Source: Pseudomonadota bacterium (GTDB lineage Bacteria; Pseudomonadota; Gammaproteobacteria; Xanthomonadales; Rhodanobacteraceae). From it: 46,849 bases of DNA. Positions 25,196 to 34,189 of the stretch are shown one piece after another (position 1 is the stretch's first letter; the number at the start of each line of letters is the position of its first letter). The stretch lies in contig JAJYTG010000006.1 of assembly GCA_021793195.1 (NCBI GenBank), forward strand, positions 1-46,849, given 5' to 3'. The position numbers and the translations under genes are program-made. The notes under the pieces were generated by a model that saw nothing but the letters and a program-made list of their open reading frames with translations, searched no databases and was not told where the DNA came from.

Positions 25196-26185
25196 ATGCC
25201 CACGCGCCGTCCGCCCGATCTGCCCGAACGTGATGTGACCCCCGAGGCGATCTATCAGGATCGCCGCCGCCTGGTGCGCCTGTTGGCGCTCAGCCCGCTG
25301 GCATTGGCGGCCTGCAGTCCGAAGGGCGAGGCCGGCGCACCGACGCCGGCACCGCCACCGCCCGCGCCGGGGACCGCGCTGAGTTTCACGCCCAACCCGG
25401 CGTTCCACACCCAGGGGCCGCTGACCAGTTGGCAGGATGTCACCCACTACAACAATTACTACGAATTCGGCACCAGCAAGTCCGATCCCGCGCTGAACTC
25501 CGGCGCGTTCAAGCCGAAGCCCTGGAGCGTCACCGTGGGCGGCGAATGCGAGGCCCCCGGCATCTTCGCGCTGGAGGACCTGATCAGGGGCATTCCTCTG
25601 GAGCAGCGCATTTATCGGCACCGCTGCGTCGAGGCCTGGTCGATGGTGATTCCGTGGGTCGGCTTTCCGCTGGGCACGCTGCTGAAGCGGTTCAAGCCGA
25701 CTTCGCGCGCCAGGTATGTGGCGTTCACCACGGTGGATCGCCCCGGCCAGATGCCCGGCTTGTCCTATCCGGTGCTGGACTGGCCGTACCGCGAAGGTCT
25801 GCGCATCGACGAGGCCATGCATCCGCTGACCCTTCTGGCAGTCGGCGTCTACGGGCGCGTGCTCCCCAACCAGAACGGCGCGCCGCTGCGGCTGGTGGTG
25901 CCGTGGAAATACGGATTCAAGAGCACCAAGGCGATCGTGCAGATCGCCTTCAGCGAAACCCGGCCGGTGACGTCGTGGAGCCAGGCGGCACCCGACCGTT
26001 ACGGGTTCTATGCCAACGTCAACCCGGATGTCGGCACGGTGCCCTGGAGCCAGCATACCGAGCGCCGCATCGCCGGTTCGGGCTTCAGCCTGTTCGGCAA
26101 TCGCATCGCCACGCGCCTGTTCAACGGTTATGCCGACCAGGTCGCCAGTCTCTATGCGGGCATGGACCTGGGGCGCGACTACTGA
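25196..26185 (+). CDS. msrP: Protein-methionine-sulfoxide reductase, molybdopterin catalytic subunit
   Basis: MsrP (YedY) repairs oxidised methionine in envelope proteins using a molybdopterin cofactor and electrons from MsrQ. The 329-residue protein has '[18 protein letters not shown]', '[13 protein letters not shown]', the Mo-ligand cysteine in '[20 protein letters not shown]', and '[16 protein letters not shown]' with 'ERRIAGSGF' near the end. The N-terminus has a twin-arginine stretch ([19 protein letters not shown]) as expected for Tat export. It also ends in LAAC, which reads like a lipobox, so a Tat-exported lipoprotein is possible. ATG 25196 has GGAG six to nine bases upstream. It overlaps msrQ (TGATG). 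The gene is divergent from serC. Confidence 0.94.
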   Translation: MPTRRPPDLPERDVTPEAIYQDRRRLVRLLALSPLALAACSPKGEAGAPTPAPPPPAPGTALSFTPNPAFHTQGPLTSWQDVTHYNNYYEFGTSKSDPALNSGAFKPKPWSVTVGGECEAPGIFALEDLIRGIPLEQRIYRHRCVEAWSMVIPWVGFPLGTLLKRFKPTSRARYVAFTTVDRPGQMPGLSYPVLDWPYREGLRIDEAMHPLTLLAVGVYGRVLPNQNGAPLRLVVPWKYGFKSTKAIVQIAFSETRPVTSWSQAAPDRYGFYANVNPDVGTVPWSQHTERRIAGSGFSLFGNRIATRLFNGYADQVASLYAGMDLGRDY

Positions 26186-26841
26186 TGCGCCGCCCGGATG
26201 CCGTCGGCTGGAGCAAGCCGCTCGTGGTCCTGCTCGCCCTGTTGCCGCTGGCGCTGCTGGTGCTGGCGGTCCTGCACAACACCCTGGGTCCGGATCCGGT
26301 ATCGCAGCTGGAAAAACGCACCGGCATCTGGGCGCTGCGCCTGCTGCTGCTGACCCTGGCGATCACGCCGCTGCGCCGGTTCACCGGCTGGAACGCACTG
26401 ATCCGCTACCGACGCATGCTGGGGCTGTTCACGTTTTTCTACGCCAGCGTGCATCTGACCGTGTATCTGGTGATCGACCTCGGCGGATTCTGGTCGCAGA
26501 TCTTCACGGAGATCGCCAAGAAGCCTTACATCACCGTCGGCTTCGCCGCCTGGCTGCTGCTGATTCCGCTGGCGGTGACCTCCACGCGCGGCATGATGCG
26601 GCGCCTGGGCCGGCGCTGGGGCCAGTTGCACAAGCTGGTTTATGCCATCGGCGTGCTGGCGATCCTGCATTTCGTCTGGCAGGTGAAGTTCGGCCAGACC
26701 ATCGCCGTGCGCGAGCCGGTGGTCTATGCGGCGATCCTGGTCGCCCTGCTGCTGGCGCGCTGGCGGCCCCGGCGGCAGGCGCTGGCGATCAGCGCGCGGC
26801 CAGCACCAGCGCGATCGCCAGTGCCAGCGCCGCCGCCGTAA
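26185..26841 (+). CDS. msrQ: Heme-binding membrane subunit MsrQ
   Basis: MsrQ (YedZ) is the inner-membrane cytochrome b-type partner that passes electrons to MsrP. The 218-residue protein has about six hydrophobic helices (first at 11-30) and the ferric reductase-like features 'IRYRRMLGLFTFFYASVHL' and 'LHKLVYAIGVLAILHFVWQV', whose histidines are likely heme ligands. The C-terminus is a Pro/Ala-rich tail. Start ATG overlaps the msrP stop by one base (TGATG), indicating coupled translation. Its 3' end overlaps the convergent FHA gene by 53 bases. Confidence 0.93.
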   Translation: MRRPDAVGWSKPLVVLLALLPLALLVLAVLHNTLGPDPVSQLEKRTGIWALRLLLLTLAITPLRRFTGWNALIRYRRMLGLFTFFYASVHLTVYLVIDLGGFWSQIFTEIAKKPYITVGFAAWLLLIPLAVTSTRGMMRRLGRRWGQLHKLVYAIGVLAILHFVWQVKFGQTIAVREPVVYAAILVALLLARWRPRRQALAISARPAPARSPVPAPPP

Positions 26842-27532
26842 GCAGCAGCCACCACACCTCGCGGCGCGGGCCGGCGGTGTCCTCGGGCAGCGCCGCCTCG
26901 TGCGGCAGAAATGACTGCGCCGCCTCGTCGCGTGCCGCCACCGTCGGCGCCTCGACGCGGAAGCGCTGCATGCCGAGCACGATCTGGTCACCGTCATGAA
27001 GGCGCGCCGTCGTCACGGCATGACCATTGACGCGCAGCCACGGCTCCGCCTGCGCCGCGCGACTGCGCAGGCAGGGCACCCCGTCGCACAGCTCGACCCA
27101 AACCGCGCCCGTCTGCTGGTCCGGTCCGCCAAGGTTCAAGGTCGGCGCGATCGCCCGGATCTGTCCCGACAACGCGCCGGTCAGCACACGCAGGACTGCG
27201 GCTCCGGGCGGGCTCTGCGCATCGGTGTTTGCGGCCGGCGCCGCGGGTGGCGAGTGGTCGCTTTTGAGCAGCATCTGCGTGCTGCCAACGGTGATCTGGT
27301 CACCCGCCGTCAGCAGCGCCCGTTCACGCACCGGGCGGGCGTTGACGTAGACGCGCGGCGCTCCCGGCAACACGTCGAGCACGGTCCCGCGGCGATCATG
27401 GCTGAGACGCAGATGGCAACCCGAGACGCCGGCGTCGTCGAGCCGCAGGTCGCAACCGGTGTCACGGCCGATGGTGATCGTCGTCGCGGAGCTGGCGAAG
27501 TCGTCGCGAGGCGCGGGGAAGCCGAGGCGCAT
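26789..27532 (-). CDS. FHA-domain membrane protein with a degenerate second FHA region
   Basis: The 247-residue protein starts with an FHA domain (about 18-85). It has the conserved 'IGRDTGCDLRLDD' glycine-arginine and 'GVSGCHLRL' with Ser and His, the residues that bind phosphothreonine. A second FHA-like region at ~115-195 ends in 'VNGHAVTTARLHDGDQIVLG' but lacks the GR and SxxH residues. A single membrane helix follows at about 225-245 ('EVWWLLLTAAALALAIALVL'), so the FHA part would face the cytoplasm with the protein anchored at its C-terminus. No Ser/Thr kinase or phosphatase gene lies nearby and no type VI secretion genes are seen, so the signalling partner is unknown. Its last 53 bases overlap msrQ. 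Confidence 0.75.
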   Translation of the reverse strand: MRLGFPAPRDDFASSATTITIGRDTGCDLRLDDAGVSGCHLRLSHDRRGTVLDVLPGAPRVYVNARPVRERALLTAGDQITVGSTQMLLKSDHSPPAAPAANTDAQSPPGAAVLRVLTGALSGQIRAIAPTLNLGGPDQQTGAVWVELCDGVPCLRSRAAQAEPWLRVNGHAVTTARLHDGDQIVLGMQRFRVEAPTVAARDEAAQSFLPHEAALPEDTAGPRREVWWLLLTAAALALAIALVLAAR

Positions 27533-27580
27533 GGGCAGGATCCGGAAAGCGCGGCGACTCTAGCACGCCGATGCCGCTGC

Positions 27581-27586
27581 TAAGAT
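27581..27586 (+). promoter_or_regulatory. Possible -10 element (TAAGAT) before the PHA-region gene
   Basis: TAAGAT lies 20 bases before the ATG at 27606, in the short gap between this gene and the divergent FHA gene. The -35 position reads CTCTAG, a poor match. Confidence 0.25.
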
Positions 27587-27605
27587 CGTGCGGACGGAGG
27601 AGCCC

Positions 27606-27881
27606 ATGCCTGCCATCGATATCACGCGCATGCACGCGGTCGGCCTGAAGGAGGCGCGAGCCACCGTGGACGAGCTGGCTGCGTCGATGCACGAGCGTTT
27701 CGGTGTCGATTGCGCATGGCAGGGCAACACCCTGACTTTTCGCCGCAGCGGAGTGAACGGTGCGATCGAGGTCGGCAAGGATCGCGTGCGCGTGCATGCC
27801 GACCTCGGTTTCCTGCTGCTGGCGCTGAAGCCGACGATCGAGGAAGAGATCCGCCGTCACCTCGAGGCCCATTTCGGCTGA
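27606..27881 (+). CDS. Polyhydroxyalkanoic acid system family protein (PHA_gran_rgn)
   Basis: This small 91-residue protein matches the family named for a gene near PHA granule loci (PF09650). It starts 'MPAIDITRMHAVGLKEARAT', then has a conserved 'VDELAASMHERFGVDCAWQG' block, 'FRRSGVNGAIEVGKDRVRVH' and 'LKPTIEEEIRRHLEAHFG'. The domain resembles small ligand- or lipid-binding START-like folds, but its function is not established. GGAGGAG lies before the ATG at 27606. No PHA synthase or depolymerase is in the window; the neighbour is a patatin-like lipid hydrolase 81 bases downstream. Confidence 0.82.
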   Translation: MPAIDITRMHAVGLKEARATVDELAASMHERFGVDCAWQGNTLTFRRSGVNGAIEVGKDRVRVHADLGFLLLALKPTIEEEIRRHLEAHFG

Positions 27882-27962
27882 GGCGCCCGGCCGACGGGGA
27901 TTGCGGATGGGTATTTGCGGGGCTCCCCACTAGACTGGGCTGCCGATATCCGAGGATCGCGC

Positions 27963-29255
27963 ATGCTGCAACTCGACGCCGAGCGCCCCGCCCGCAGCGC
28001 CCGCGACCGCGGTCGCATCGGCCTGGCGGTCGCAGGCGGCGGTCCGATCGGCGGCATGTGGGAACTGGGCGCGCTGCACGCGCTGGCCGACAGCATCGAC
28101 GGTCTCGACCTGACCGATCTGCACGTCTATGTCGGCGTCAGTTCCGGTTCCTTTCTCGCGGCCGGCCTGGCCAACAGCCTGGATACCGCCGAAATGGCGC
28201 GCATCTTCCTCACCGGCGACTCGCGCGAGGCGGTGTTCCATCCCGAGTCGTTCGTGCGCCCGGCCGTGTTCGAGTACCTGCGGCGTGCCTCCGGCCTGCC
28301 GCGCATGATGCTCGACTGGGCGGGCGATATGGCTCGCAACCCATTGAACGCACGGCTTTCCGATGCCGCATTTCGGCTCGGAAGCCTGCTGCCCACCGGC
28401 TTGTTCGACAACGAGTCGGTCGAAGCTTTCCTGCGCGGGATTTTCACCGGGCCCGGTCGCAGCAACGACTTTCGGGAGCTCGATCACCGGCTGTTCCTGA
28501 TCGCGGTCGAACTGGATTCCGGCCAGGCGGTGCGTCTTGGCGGTCCCGGACTCGAGGACGTGCCGATCTCGCGCGCCGTCGCGGCCAGCGCCGCCCTGCC
28601 CGGCCTGTACCCGCCGGTGAAGATCGGTGACCGCTGGTACGTGGACGGCGCGCTGGCGCGCACGCTGCACGCTTCCGCGGCGCTCGATCAGGGCGCAACG
28701 CTCGTGTTCGCGGTCAATCCGCTGGTCCCGTACAACGCGAATCGCGCTCCCGATACCGGCTGCGGCGCGCCGGAGGGCCTGATCCGGGACGGACTGCCGG
28801 CGCTGCTGTCGCAGACCTTCCGCACCCTGCTGACCTCGCGCATGCGGACCGGACTGGGCAAGTATGCCCAGGCCTACCCGCAGGCCGACATGCTGCTGTT
28901 CGAGCCCCGTGCCGACGAGGTCGAGCTGTTCTTCACCAATCTGTTCAGCTACAGCCATCGCCGCCGCGTCGCCGAACTGGCCTGGCGCGTGGTGCGCGCC
29001 GACCTGCGTCGCAACGCCGAATCACTGCAGCCGCTGCTGGCGCGCCACGGGCTGGCTCTGCACCACGAACGCCTCGCCGAGACCGAGCGCAGCCTTGAGG
29101 CCAGCCTGCGCCTGCACCCGGCGCGTGATGCGGCCACGGCATCGCTCAACGCGGCGCTGAACGACCTTGACGGTGCGCTGCGCCGACGCAAGACGACGGC
29201 ATCGGCGACGCCGAAGCCGGCCTCCGGTCGGGGCCAATCCGCAACGGGCCGTTGA
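27963..29255 (+). CDS. Patatin-like phospholipase family protein
   Basis: The 430-residue serine hydrolase has a patatin fold in residues ~18-240: oxyanion loop '[17 protein letters not shown]' (23-39), nucleophile elbow '[11 protein letters not shown]' (Gly-x-Ser-x-Gly) and the catalytic aspartate in 'YVDGALART'. Thus both members of the Ser-Asp dyad are present. The C-terminal half (about 250-430) is helical with many charged residues and ends in a low-complexity Lys/Arg/Ala/Ser tail. No signal peptide or TM segment is seen, so it is probably cytoplasmic or membrane-peripheral. It follows the PHA-granule-region protein on the same strand. Similar proteins are annotated as alpha/beta hydrolases or RssA-like; the substrate is unknown. 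Confidence 0.85.
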   Translation: MLQLDAERPARSARDRGRIGLAVAGGGPIGGMWELGALHALADSIDGLDLTDLHVYVGVSSGSFLAAGLANSLDTAEMARIFLTGDSREAVFHPESFVRPAVFEYLRRASGLPRMMLDWAGDMARNPLNARLSDAAFRLGSLLPTGLFDNESVEAFLRGIFTGPGRSNDFRELDHRLFLIAVELDSGQAVRLGGPGLEDVPISRAVAASAALPGLYPPVKIGDRWYVDGALARTLHASAALDQGATLVFAVNPLVPYNANRAPDTGCGAPEGLIRDGLPALLSQTFRTLLTSRMRTGLGKYAQAYPQADMLLFEPRADEVELFFTNLFSYSHRRRVAELAWRVVRADLRRNAESLQPLLARHGLALHHERLAETERSLEASLRLHPARDAATASLNAALNDLDGALRRRKTTASATPKPASGRGQSATGR

Positions 29256-29331
29256 ACACTGCTTCCGCCGCTGCGGCGCGCATGGCACAATTGCAGGCTT
29301 GCGCGGCTTGCGCAGCTCCGATGCGGAACCC

Positions 29332-29550
29332 ATGGCCAAAGACGACGTCATCGAAATGGAAGGCACGGTCACCGAGACCCTGCCCAACACGATGTTCCGC
29401 GTGCAACTCGAAAACGGCCACATCGTGACCGCACACATCTCCGGCCGCATGCGCAAGAACTACATCCGCATCCTCACCGGCGACAAGGTCAAGGTCGAGA
29501 TGACTCCCTATGACCTGACCAAGGCACGCATCACCTACCGCAGCAAGTGA
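29332..29550 (+). CDS. infA: Translation initiation factor IF-1
   Basis: IF-1 is a one-domain OB-fold protein that binds the A site of the 30S subunit during initiation. The 72-residue protein is full length and nearly canonical: '[19 protein letters not shown]' and '[20 protein letters not shown]' then '[19 protein letters not shown]'. The ATG at 29332 fits the family start. It lies convergently to clpA-clpS, as in E. coli, and is followed by an array of 59-bp repeats in place of the usual short spacer. Confidence 0.98.
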   Translation: MAKDDVIEMEGTVTETLPNTMFRVQLENGHIVTAHISGRMRKNYIRILTGDKVKVEMTPYDLTKARITYRSK

Positions 29551-29557
29551 CGTCAGG

Positions 29558-29814
29558 ATGACGTCATCCCGGCTCGTACAGGGATGTACATCTGGCCGGG
29601 ATCCAGACTGAAAGGCATGACGTCATCCCGGCTCGTACAGGGATGTACATCTGGCCGGGATCCGGACTGAAAGGCATGACGTCATCCCAGCTCGTACAGG
29701 GACGTACATCTGGCCGGGATCCAGACTGAAAGGCATGACGTCATCCCGGCTCGTACAGGGATGTACATCTGGCCGGGATCCGGTCGATCGGGAAAGCTGA
29801 CGTCATCCCGCTCG
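29558..29814. repeat. 59-bp tandem repeat array between infA and clpA
   Basis: Units begin at 29558, 29617, 29676 and 29735, with a truncated fifth copy near 29797. Each starts with the perfect palindrome ATGACGTCAT, then ATCCCGGC, CGTACAGGGATGTACAT and GCCGGGAT, so ATCCCGGC and GCCGGGAT can pair as a hairpin stem. Copies differ by only a few bases (for example CCAGACTG or CCGGACTG at the unit end), pointing to recent duplication. The array begins just after the infA stop and ends just before the clpA stop, so transcripts of both genes may end in it. Confidence 0.92.
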
Positions 29815-29839
29815 CGCAACGATGCGCGGGCTGCAGGTA

Positions 29840-32116
29840 TCACTCCACGACCGCGGGCAGCTTCTCGGCTGCTTCCGTCGTCACCACCAGTTCACCGTCA
29901 CGCACGCCGAGGCTGACCTTGCCGCCGCCGGCGAGCTTGCCGAACAGCAGCTCATCGGCCAGCCGGCGCTTGACCTGCTCCTGGATCACCCGCGCCATCG
30001 GCCGCGCGCCCATCTGCGGATCGAAGCCGTGCTCGGCCAGCCAGCGGCGTGCGTCGGCGTCGACGCCCAGCGCGACGTGCTTCTCGTTGAGCTGGGCCTC
30101 GAGCTCGATCAGGAACTTGTCGACCACGCGCAGGATGTGTTCGAAATCGAGAGCCTTGAACTGGATGATCGCGTCGAGCCGGTTGCGGAACTCCGGCGTG
30201 AAGCCGCGGCGGATCACTTCCAGCGCATCGGGCGCGTGGTTCTGCTCGACGAAACCGATCGTGCGCCGCGCCGCCTGCTGCGCCCCGGCGTTGGTGGTCA
30301 TCACCAGCACCACGTTCTTGAAGTTGGCCTCGCGGCCGTTGGTGTCGGTCAGGGCGCCGCGATCCATCACCTGCAACAGGATGTTGAACACGTCCGGATG
30401 CGCCTTCTCGATCTCGTCGAGCAGCAGCACGCAGTGCGGATGCTTGGTGACCGCTTCGGTCAGCAGGCCACCCTGATCGAATCCGACATAGCCCGGAGGC
30501 GCGCCGATCAGGCGCGAGACCGAGTGTCCCTCCATGTACTCGGACATGTCGAAGCGGATCAGCTCGATGCCGAGTTGCAGCGCCAGCTGGCGCGTGACCT
30601 CGGTCTTGCCGACGCCGGTCGGTCCGGCCAGCAGGAAACAGCCGATCGGCTTCTGCGGATTGGCCAGGCCCGAGCGCGCCATCTTGATCGACGCCGCCAG
30701 CGACTCGATCGCCTCGTCCTGGCCGAACACGACCATCTTCAGGTTGCGCTCGAGGTTCTTCAGCACGTCGCGGTCGGACGCCGACACCTGCTTGGGCGGA
30801 ATGCGCGCCATGCGCGCGACGATGTACTCGATATCCGGCACATCCACCGATGCGGCGCGCTGGGATGCCGGCAGCAGGCGCTGGCGCGCGCCGGCCTCGT
30901 CGATCACGTCGATGGCCTTGTCGGGCAGCAGGCGGTCGGGGATGTGGCGCACCGACAGATCCACCGCGGCGCGCAGCGCCTCGGCGGTGTACTGCACGCT
31001 GTGGTGTTCCTCGAAGCGCGACTGCAGCCCCTTGAGGATCTCGATGCTGTCGGCGGCGGTCGGCTCGACGACGTCGATCTTCTGGAAGCGCCGCGCCAGC
31101 GCGCGGTCCTTTTCGAACACGCCGCGGTATTCCTGAAACGTGGTCGAGCCGATACAGCGCAACTCGCCCGAAGCAAGCACCGGCTTGATCAGGTTGGATG
31201 CATCCATGGTGCCGCCGGAGGCCGACCCGGCGCCGATGATGGTGTGGATCTCGTCGATGAACAGGATCGCCCTGGGTTCCTTCTTGAGCTGGCCGATCAC
31301 CGCCTTCAGTCGCTTCTCGAAGTCGCCGCGATACTTGGTGCCCGCCACCAGCGCGCCGAGATCGAGTGCCCAGATGGTGGTGTCCTTGAGTATCTCGGGC
31401 ACGTCGCCCTCGACGATGCGCCGCGCCAGCCCCTCGGCCAGCGCGGTCTTGCCGACGCCGGCCTCGCCGACATAGAGCGGATTGTTCTTGCGACGCCGGC
31501 ACAGCACGTGGACGGTGCGCTCGATCTCCTCGGCGCGCCCGATCAGCGGGTCGATCTTGCCCTGCCGCGCCAGCTCGTTGAGGTTGCTGGCGAATTCGGT
31601 CAGCGGATTGCCCTTCGCTTCGCCGCCCTCCTCGCCCGCCTCGCGGTCGCCCGCGCCCGGCTGCTGGACCGGCGCCTCGTGGCCGATCTTGGCGATGCCG
31701 TGCGAAATGAAGTTGACCGCATCGAGGCGGGTGATCTCCTGCTGGCCGAGGAAATACACCGCGTGCGAGTCCTTCTCGCCGAACACCGCCACCAGCACGT
31801 TGGCGCCGGTCACTTCCTTGCGGCCCGACGACTGCACGTGATAGACCGCGCGCTGCAACACGCGCTGGAAGCCGAGCGTGGGCTGGGTGTCGCGCTCGTC
31901 GCCCTCGGGCAGCACCGGCACGGTCTGCGCGATGACGTCGCGCAATTCGCGACCCAGCCGCTCGAGATCGGTACCGCAGGCGCGCAGTACGGCCACCGCG
32001 GCGGCATTGTCGAGCAGCGCCAGCAGCAGGTGCTCCACGGTCATGAATTCGTGGTGCTGCTCACGCGCGTCCTTGTAGCACTGGCCGATGGTGAGCTCGA
32101 GATCCTTGCTGAACAT
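29840..32116 (-). CDS. clpA: ATP-dependent Clp protease ATP-binding subunit ClpA
   Basis: ClpA unfolds substrates, including N-end-rule proteins delivered by ClpS, and threads them into ClpP. The 758-residue protein has an N-terminal ClpS-binding domain (about 1-145), a first AAA+ module (Walker [14 protein letters not shown] at ~217-229, Walker B '[15 protein letters not shown]'), and a second module ('[20 protein letters not shown]', '[17 protein letters not shown]'). A C-terminal D2-small domain carries the ClpP-contacting IGF-type loop ('[10 protein letters not shown]'). Length matches E. coli ClpA. It follows clpS on the same strand by 45 bases. clpP is not in the window. Confidence 0.97.
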   Translation of the reverse strand: MFSKDLELTIGQCYKDAREQHHEFMTVEHLLLALLDNAAAVAVLRACGTDLERLGRELRDVIAQTVPVLPEGDERDTQPTLGFQRVLQRAVYHVQSSGRKEVTGANVLVAVFGEKDSHAVYFLGQQEITRLDAVNFISHGIAKIGHEAPVQQPGAGDREAGEEGGEAKGNPLTEFASNLNELARQGKIDPLIGRAEEIERTVHVLCRRRKNNPLYVGEAGVGKTALAEGLARRIVEGDVPEILKDTTIWALDLGALVAGTKYRGDFEKRLKAVIGQLKKEPRAILFIDEIHTIIGAGSASGGTMDASNLIKPVLASGELRCIGSTTFQEYRGVFEKDRALARRFQKIDVVEPTAADSIEILKGLQSRFEEHHSVQYTAEALRAAVDLSVRHIPDRLLPDKAIDVIDEAGARQRLLPASQRAASVDVPDIEYIVARMARIPPKQVSASDRDVLKNLERNLKMVVFGQDEAIESLAASIKMARSGLANPQKPIGCFLLAGPTGVGKTEVTRQLALQLGIELIRFDMSEYMEGHSVSRLIGAPPGYVGFDQGGLLTEAVTKHPHCVLLLDEIEKAHPDVFNILLQVMDRGALTDTNGREANFKNVVLVMTTNAGAQQAARRTIGFVEQNHAPDALEVIRRGFTPEFRNRLDAIIQFKALDFEHILRVVDKFLIELEAQLNEKHVALGVDADARRWLAEHGFDPQMGARPMARVIQEQVKRRLADELLFGKLAGGGKVSLGVRDGELVVTTEAAEKLPAVVE

Positions 32117-32161
32117 GGGGGAATAACCTCTGCTGACCGATGCCGCTGATGTGGGGGTCGC

Positions 32162-32488
32162 CTACAGTTTTTCCATGGCACACAGCAAGGGGTGATGGTG
32201 CACCCGCGCGTAGTCGTTGACCTGGTTTACCTTGGTCTCGGCCACCTCGAGCGTGAACACGCCGCAGACGCCCTTGCCACGATGGTGGACGTGCAGCATC
32301 ACCTGCACCGCGCGCTCCTGGTTCAGGCCGAAGAAGGTGCGCAGCACATCGACCACGAACTCCATCGGCGTGTAATCGTCGTTGAGCAGCACGACCTGGT
32401 ACATCGCCGGGCGCTCGAGGCGGGGCTTTGCCGTCTCGACCGCAAGGCCGTGTTCGAGTTCCTGGTCGCGATCCGGTTGCTGGGCCAT
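32162..32488 (-). CDS. clpS: ATP-dependent Clp protease adaptor ClpS
   Basis: ClpS brings N-end-rule substrates to ClpA and blocks SsrA-tagged ones. The 108-residue protein has a flexible N-terminal stretch (1-25) and the core '[20 protein letters not shown]' with the N-degron pocket Asn-Asp-Asp and Met. It continues with '[20 protein letters not shown]' and '[20 protein letters not shown]'. The ATG at 32488 is the family start; the frame is open a further 29 codons upstream but this overlaps a divergent promoter region. A TATACT -10-like element is found 28-33 bases before the start. Confidence 0.96.
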   Translation of the reverse strand: MAQQPDRDQELEHGLAVETAKPRLERPAMYQVVLLNDDYTPMEFVVDVLRTFFGLNQERAVQVMLHVHHRGKGVCGVFTLEVAETKVNQVNDYARVHHHPLLCAMEKL

Positions 32489-32515
32489 TGCGATTCGTGA
32501 TCTGGATTGGCTTCG

Positions 32516-32521
32516 AGTATA
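32516..32521 (-). promoter_or_regulatory. Possible -10 element (TATACT) for clpS-clpA
   Basis: TATACT on the minus strand lies 27 bases before the clpS ATG. No convincing -35 is visible at 16-18 bases; the space there is taken by an inverted repeat. Confidence 0.4.
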
Positions 32522-32523
32522 CG

Positions 32524-32549
32524 CCGCGACGGTGAGCATGCCGTCGCGG
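32524..32549. promoter_or_regulatory. Inverted repeat CCGCGACGG-N8-CCGTCGCGG in the clpS-nudJ divergent promoter
   Basis: Perfect 9-base arms flank an 8-base spacer directly upstream of the clpS -10 candidate and 56 bases before the nudJ start. Its position overlaps where a -35 box would lie, which suits a regulator-binding site. No adjacent regulator gene suggests which protein. Confidence 0.4.
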
Positions 32550-32604
32550 GTTGCAGTGAAAGGGTGATGGCACAATCACGCTTTGGCAAGGAGCTCCCTG
32601 CGCG

Positions 32605-33087
32605 ATGACCAGCACGTTTTCAGCCGGCGAGGTATGGCGGCCGCGGGTCACCGTCGCCACCGTGGTGGCCGACGGTGAACGCTTCCTGATGGTCGAGGAG
32701 GATGTGCACGGCGAGTTGCGTCTGAACCAGCCGGCGGGCCATCTGGAATCCGGCGAGGATCTGGTCGACGCGGCCGTGCGCGAAACCTTCGAAGAGACCG
32801 GCTGGGAGGTCGTGCCCGAGCACTTTGTCGGGGTGATGCCGTGGATCAACCCGCGCGCCGGCGACACCACGCTGCGGTTCGTGTTCGCTGCCCGTGCCCT
32901 GCGCCACCATCCGGATCAGCCGCTTGACGACGGCATCGCGCGCGCGCTGTGGCTGACGCGCGCCGAAATCGCGGCGGACGCGCCGCGCCTGCGCACGGCG
33001 CTGGTGCTGAAGAGCATCGATGCATGGCTGGCCGGACGGCGGCTGCCGCTGGACGTCATCACCCGTCTGCGCGACACGGCGGGGTGA
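32605..33087 (+). CDS. nudJ: NUDIX hydrolase, NudJ-like phosphatase
   Basis: The 160-residue protein has a Nudix box with the required Gly, Glu, Arg-Glu and Glu-Glu residues: '[20 protein letters not shown]' followed by 'TGWEV' (about 45-69). Those residues bind metal for pyrophosphate-bond cleavage. In E. coli NudJ hydrolyses thiamine pyrophosphate precursors and other nucleoside di/triphosphates, and is next to mnmA. Here the order nudJ-mnmA-hflD is the same, supporting the assignment, although the substrate cannot be inferred from sequence. It ends five bases before mnmA. Confidence 0.88.
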   Translation: MTSTFSAGEVWRPRVTVATVVADGERFLMVEEDVHGELRLNQPAGHLESGEDLVDAAVRETFEETGWEVVPEHFVGVMPWINPRAGDTTLRFVFAARALRHHPDQPLDDGIARALWLTRAEIAADAPRLRTALVLKSIDAWLAGRRLPLDVITRLRDTAG

Positions 33088-33091
33088 CCCG

Positions 33092-34189
33092 ATGCGCGTG
33101 ATGGTCGGCCTTTCCGGGGGCGTCGACTCCGCGGTCGCGGCGCTGCTGCTGGCGCGCGGCGGGGACGTGGTCGAAGGCCTGTTCATGCACAACTGGCGCG
33201 AGGACGAACGCACGCCCGGCTGCCGCGGCGAGGACGATCGCCGCGATGCGGTGGCGGTGGCGGGCCGGCTCGGCATCCCGTTTCACGTTCGTGATTTTTC
33301 CGCCGCGTACTGGGACGACGTGTTCACGCAGTTCCTCGCCGAATACGCCGCCGGGCGCACGCCCAACCCGGACGTGCTGTGCAATCGCGAGATCAAGTTC
33401 AGGCGCTTCCTTGATGCCGCGCGCGCGCTGGGCGCCGACAAGATCGCCACCGGCCATTACGCGCGGGTGCGCGAGCGGGACGGCCGCCACCAGCTGTTGC
33501 GCGGCATCGATGCCGGCAAGGACCAGAGCTATTTCCTGCATGCGCTGGGTCAGTCACAGCTCGCGATGACACTGTTTCCGCTCGGCGAGATGTGCAAGCC
33601 CGACGTGCGCCGGCTGGCACGCGAAGCCGGTTTGCCGATCCACGCCAAGAAGGACTCCACGGGCATCTGCTTCATCGGCGAGCGCGACTTTCGCAGCTTT
33701 CTCGCGCGCTATCTGCCCGCGCGTCCCGGAGTGATCCGCAACCCCGAGGGACGCACGCTCGGCGAGCACTCGGGCATCATGTACTACACCTTGGGCCAGC
33801 GGCAGGGCCTGGGTCTTGGCGGTGTGCGCGGCACATCCGATCGACCGTGGTACGTGGTGGGCAAGGACATCGCCGCGGGTGCCCTGATCGTTGCGCAGGA
33901 TGAACACTGGCTGCTGTCGCGACGGTTGACGGCTTCGGCCCTGACCTGGGTGAACGGGACGGCGCCCGCGCCGACGTTTCGCTGCACTGCCAGGACGCGC
34001 TATCGCCAGCACGATCAGGATTGCGAGGTGCGGATCACGGCGGCAGCGGCGCAAGTCCGCTTCGCTGCGCCGCAGCGCGCGGTGACGCCCGGTCAGGCGG
34101 TGGTGTTTTACGACGGTGAATGCTGCCTCGGCGGTGGCACCATAGAGATGACCGATGCCGCCTACGGTGGTCTGGAACCGAATCCATGA
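33092..34189 (+). CDS. mnmA: tRNA-specific 2-thiouridylase MnmA
   Basis: MnmA adds sulfur to uridine 34 of tRNAs for Lys, Glu and Gln, using ATP and a sulfur relay. The 365-residue protein has the PP-loop '[16 protein letters not shown]' at its N-terminus. It has the two catalytic cysteines in '[12 protein letters not shown]' and '[13 protein letters not shown]', and 'ATGHYARV' and 'GKDQSYFL' in between. The C-terminal domain ends in '[11 protein letters not shown]'. Start ATG 33092 gives the family N-terminus. It overlaps hflD by four bases (ATGA), so translation is probably coupled. Confidence 0.97.
   Translation: MRVMVGLSGGVDSAVAALLLARGGDVVEGLFMHNWREDERTPGCRGEDDRRDAVAVAGRLGIPFHVRDFSAAYWDDVFTQFLAEYAAGRTPNPDVLCNREIKFRRFLDAARALGADKIATGHYARVRERDGRHQLLRGIDAGKDQSYFLHALGQSQLAMTLFPLGEMCKPDVRRLAREAGLPIHAKKDSTGICFIGERDFRSFLARYLPARPGVIRNPEGRTLGEHSGIMYYTLGQRQGLGLGGVRGTSDRPWYVVGKDIAAGALIVAQDEHWLLSRRLTASALTWVNGTAPAPTFRCTARTRYRQHDQDCEVRITAAAAQVRFAAPQRAVTPGQAVVFYDGECCLGGGTIEMTDAAYGGLEPNP

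Noticed and set aside
29558-29814. CRISPR array
   Set aside because: The 59-bp units are directly joined with no unique spacers, and no cas genes are near.
29822-32149. Very long open frame (775 codons) opposite clpA
   Set aside because: It mirrors clpA codon by codon and is rich in His, Asp, Leu and Arg in a way typical of antisense frames in GC-rich DNA; no domain is recognisable.
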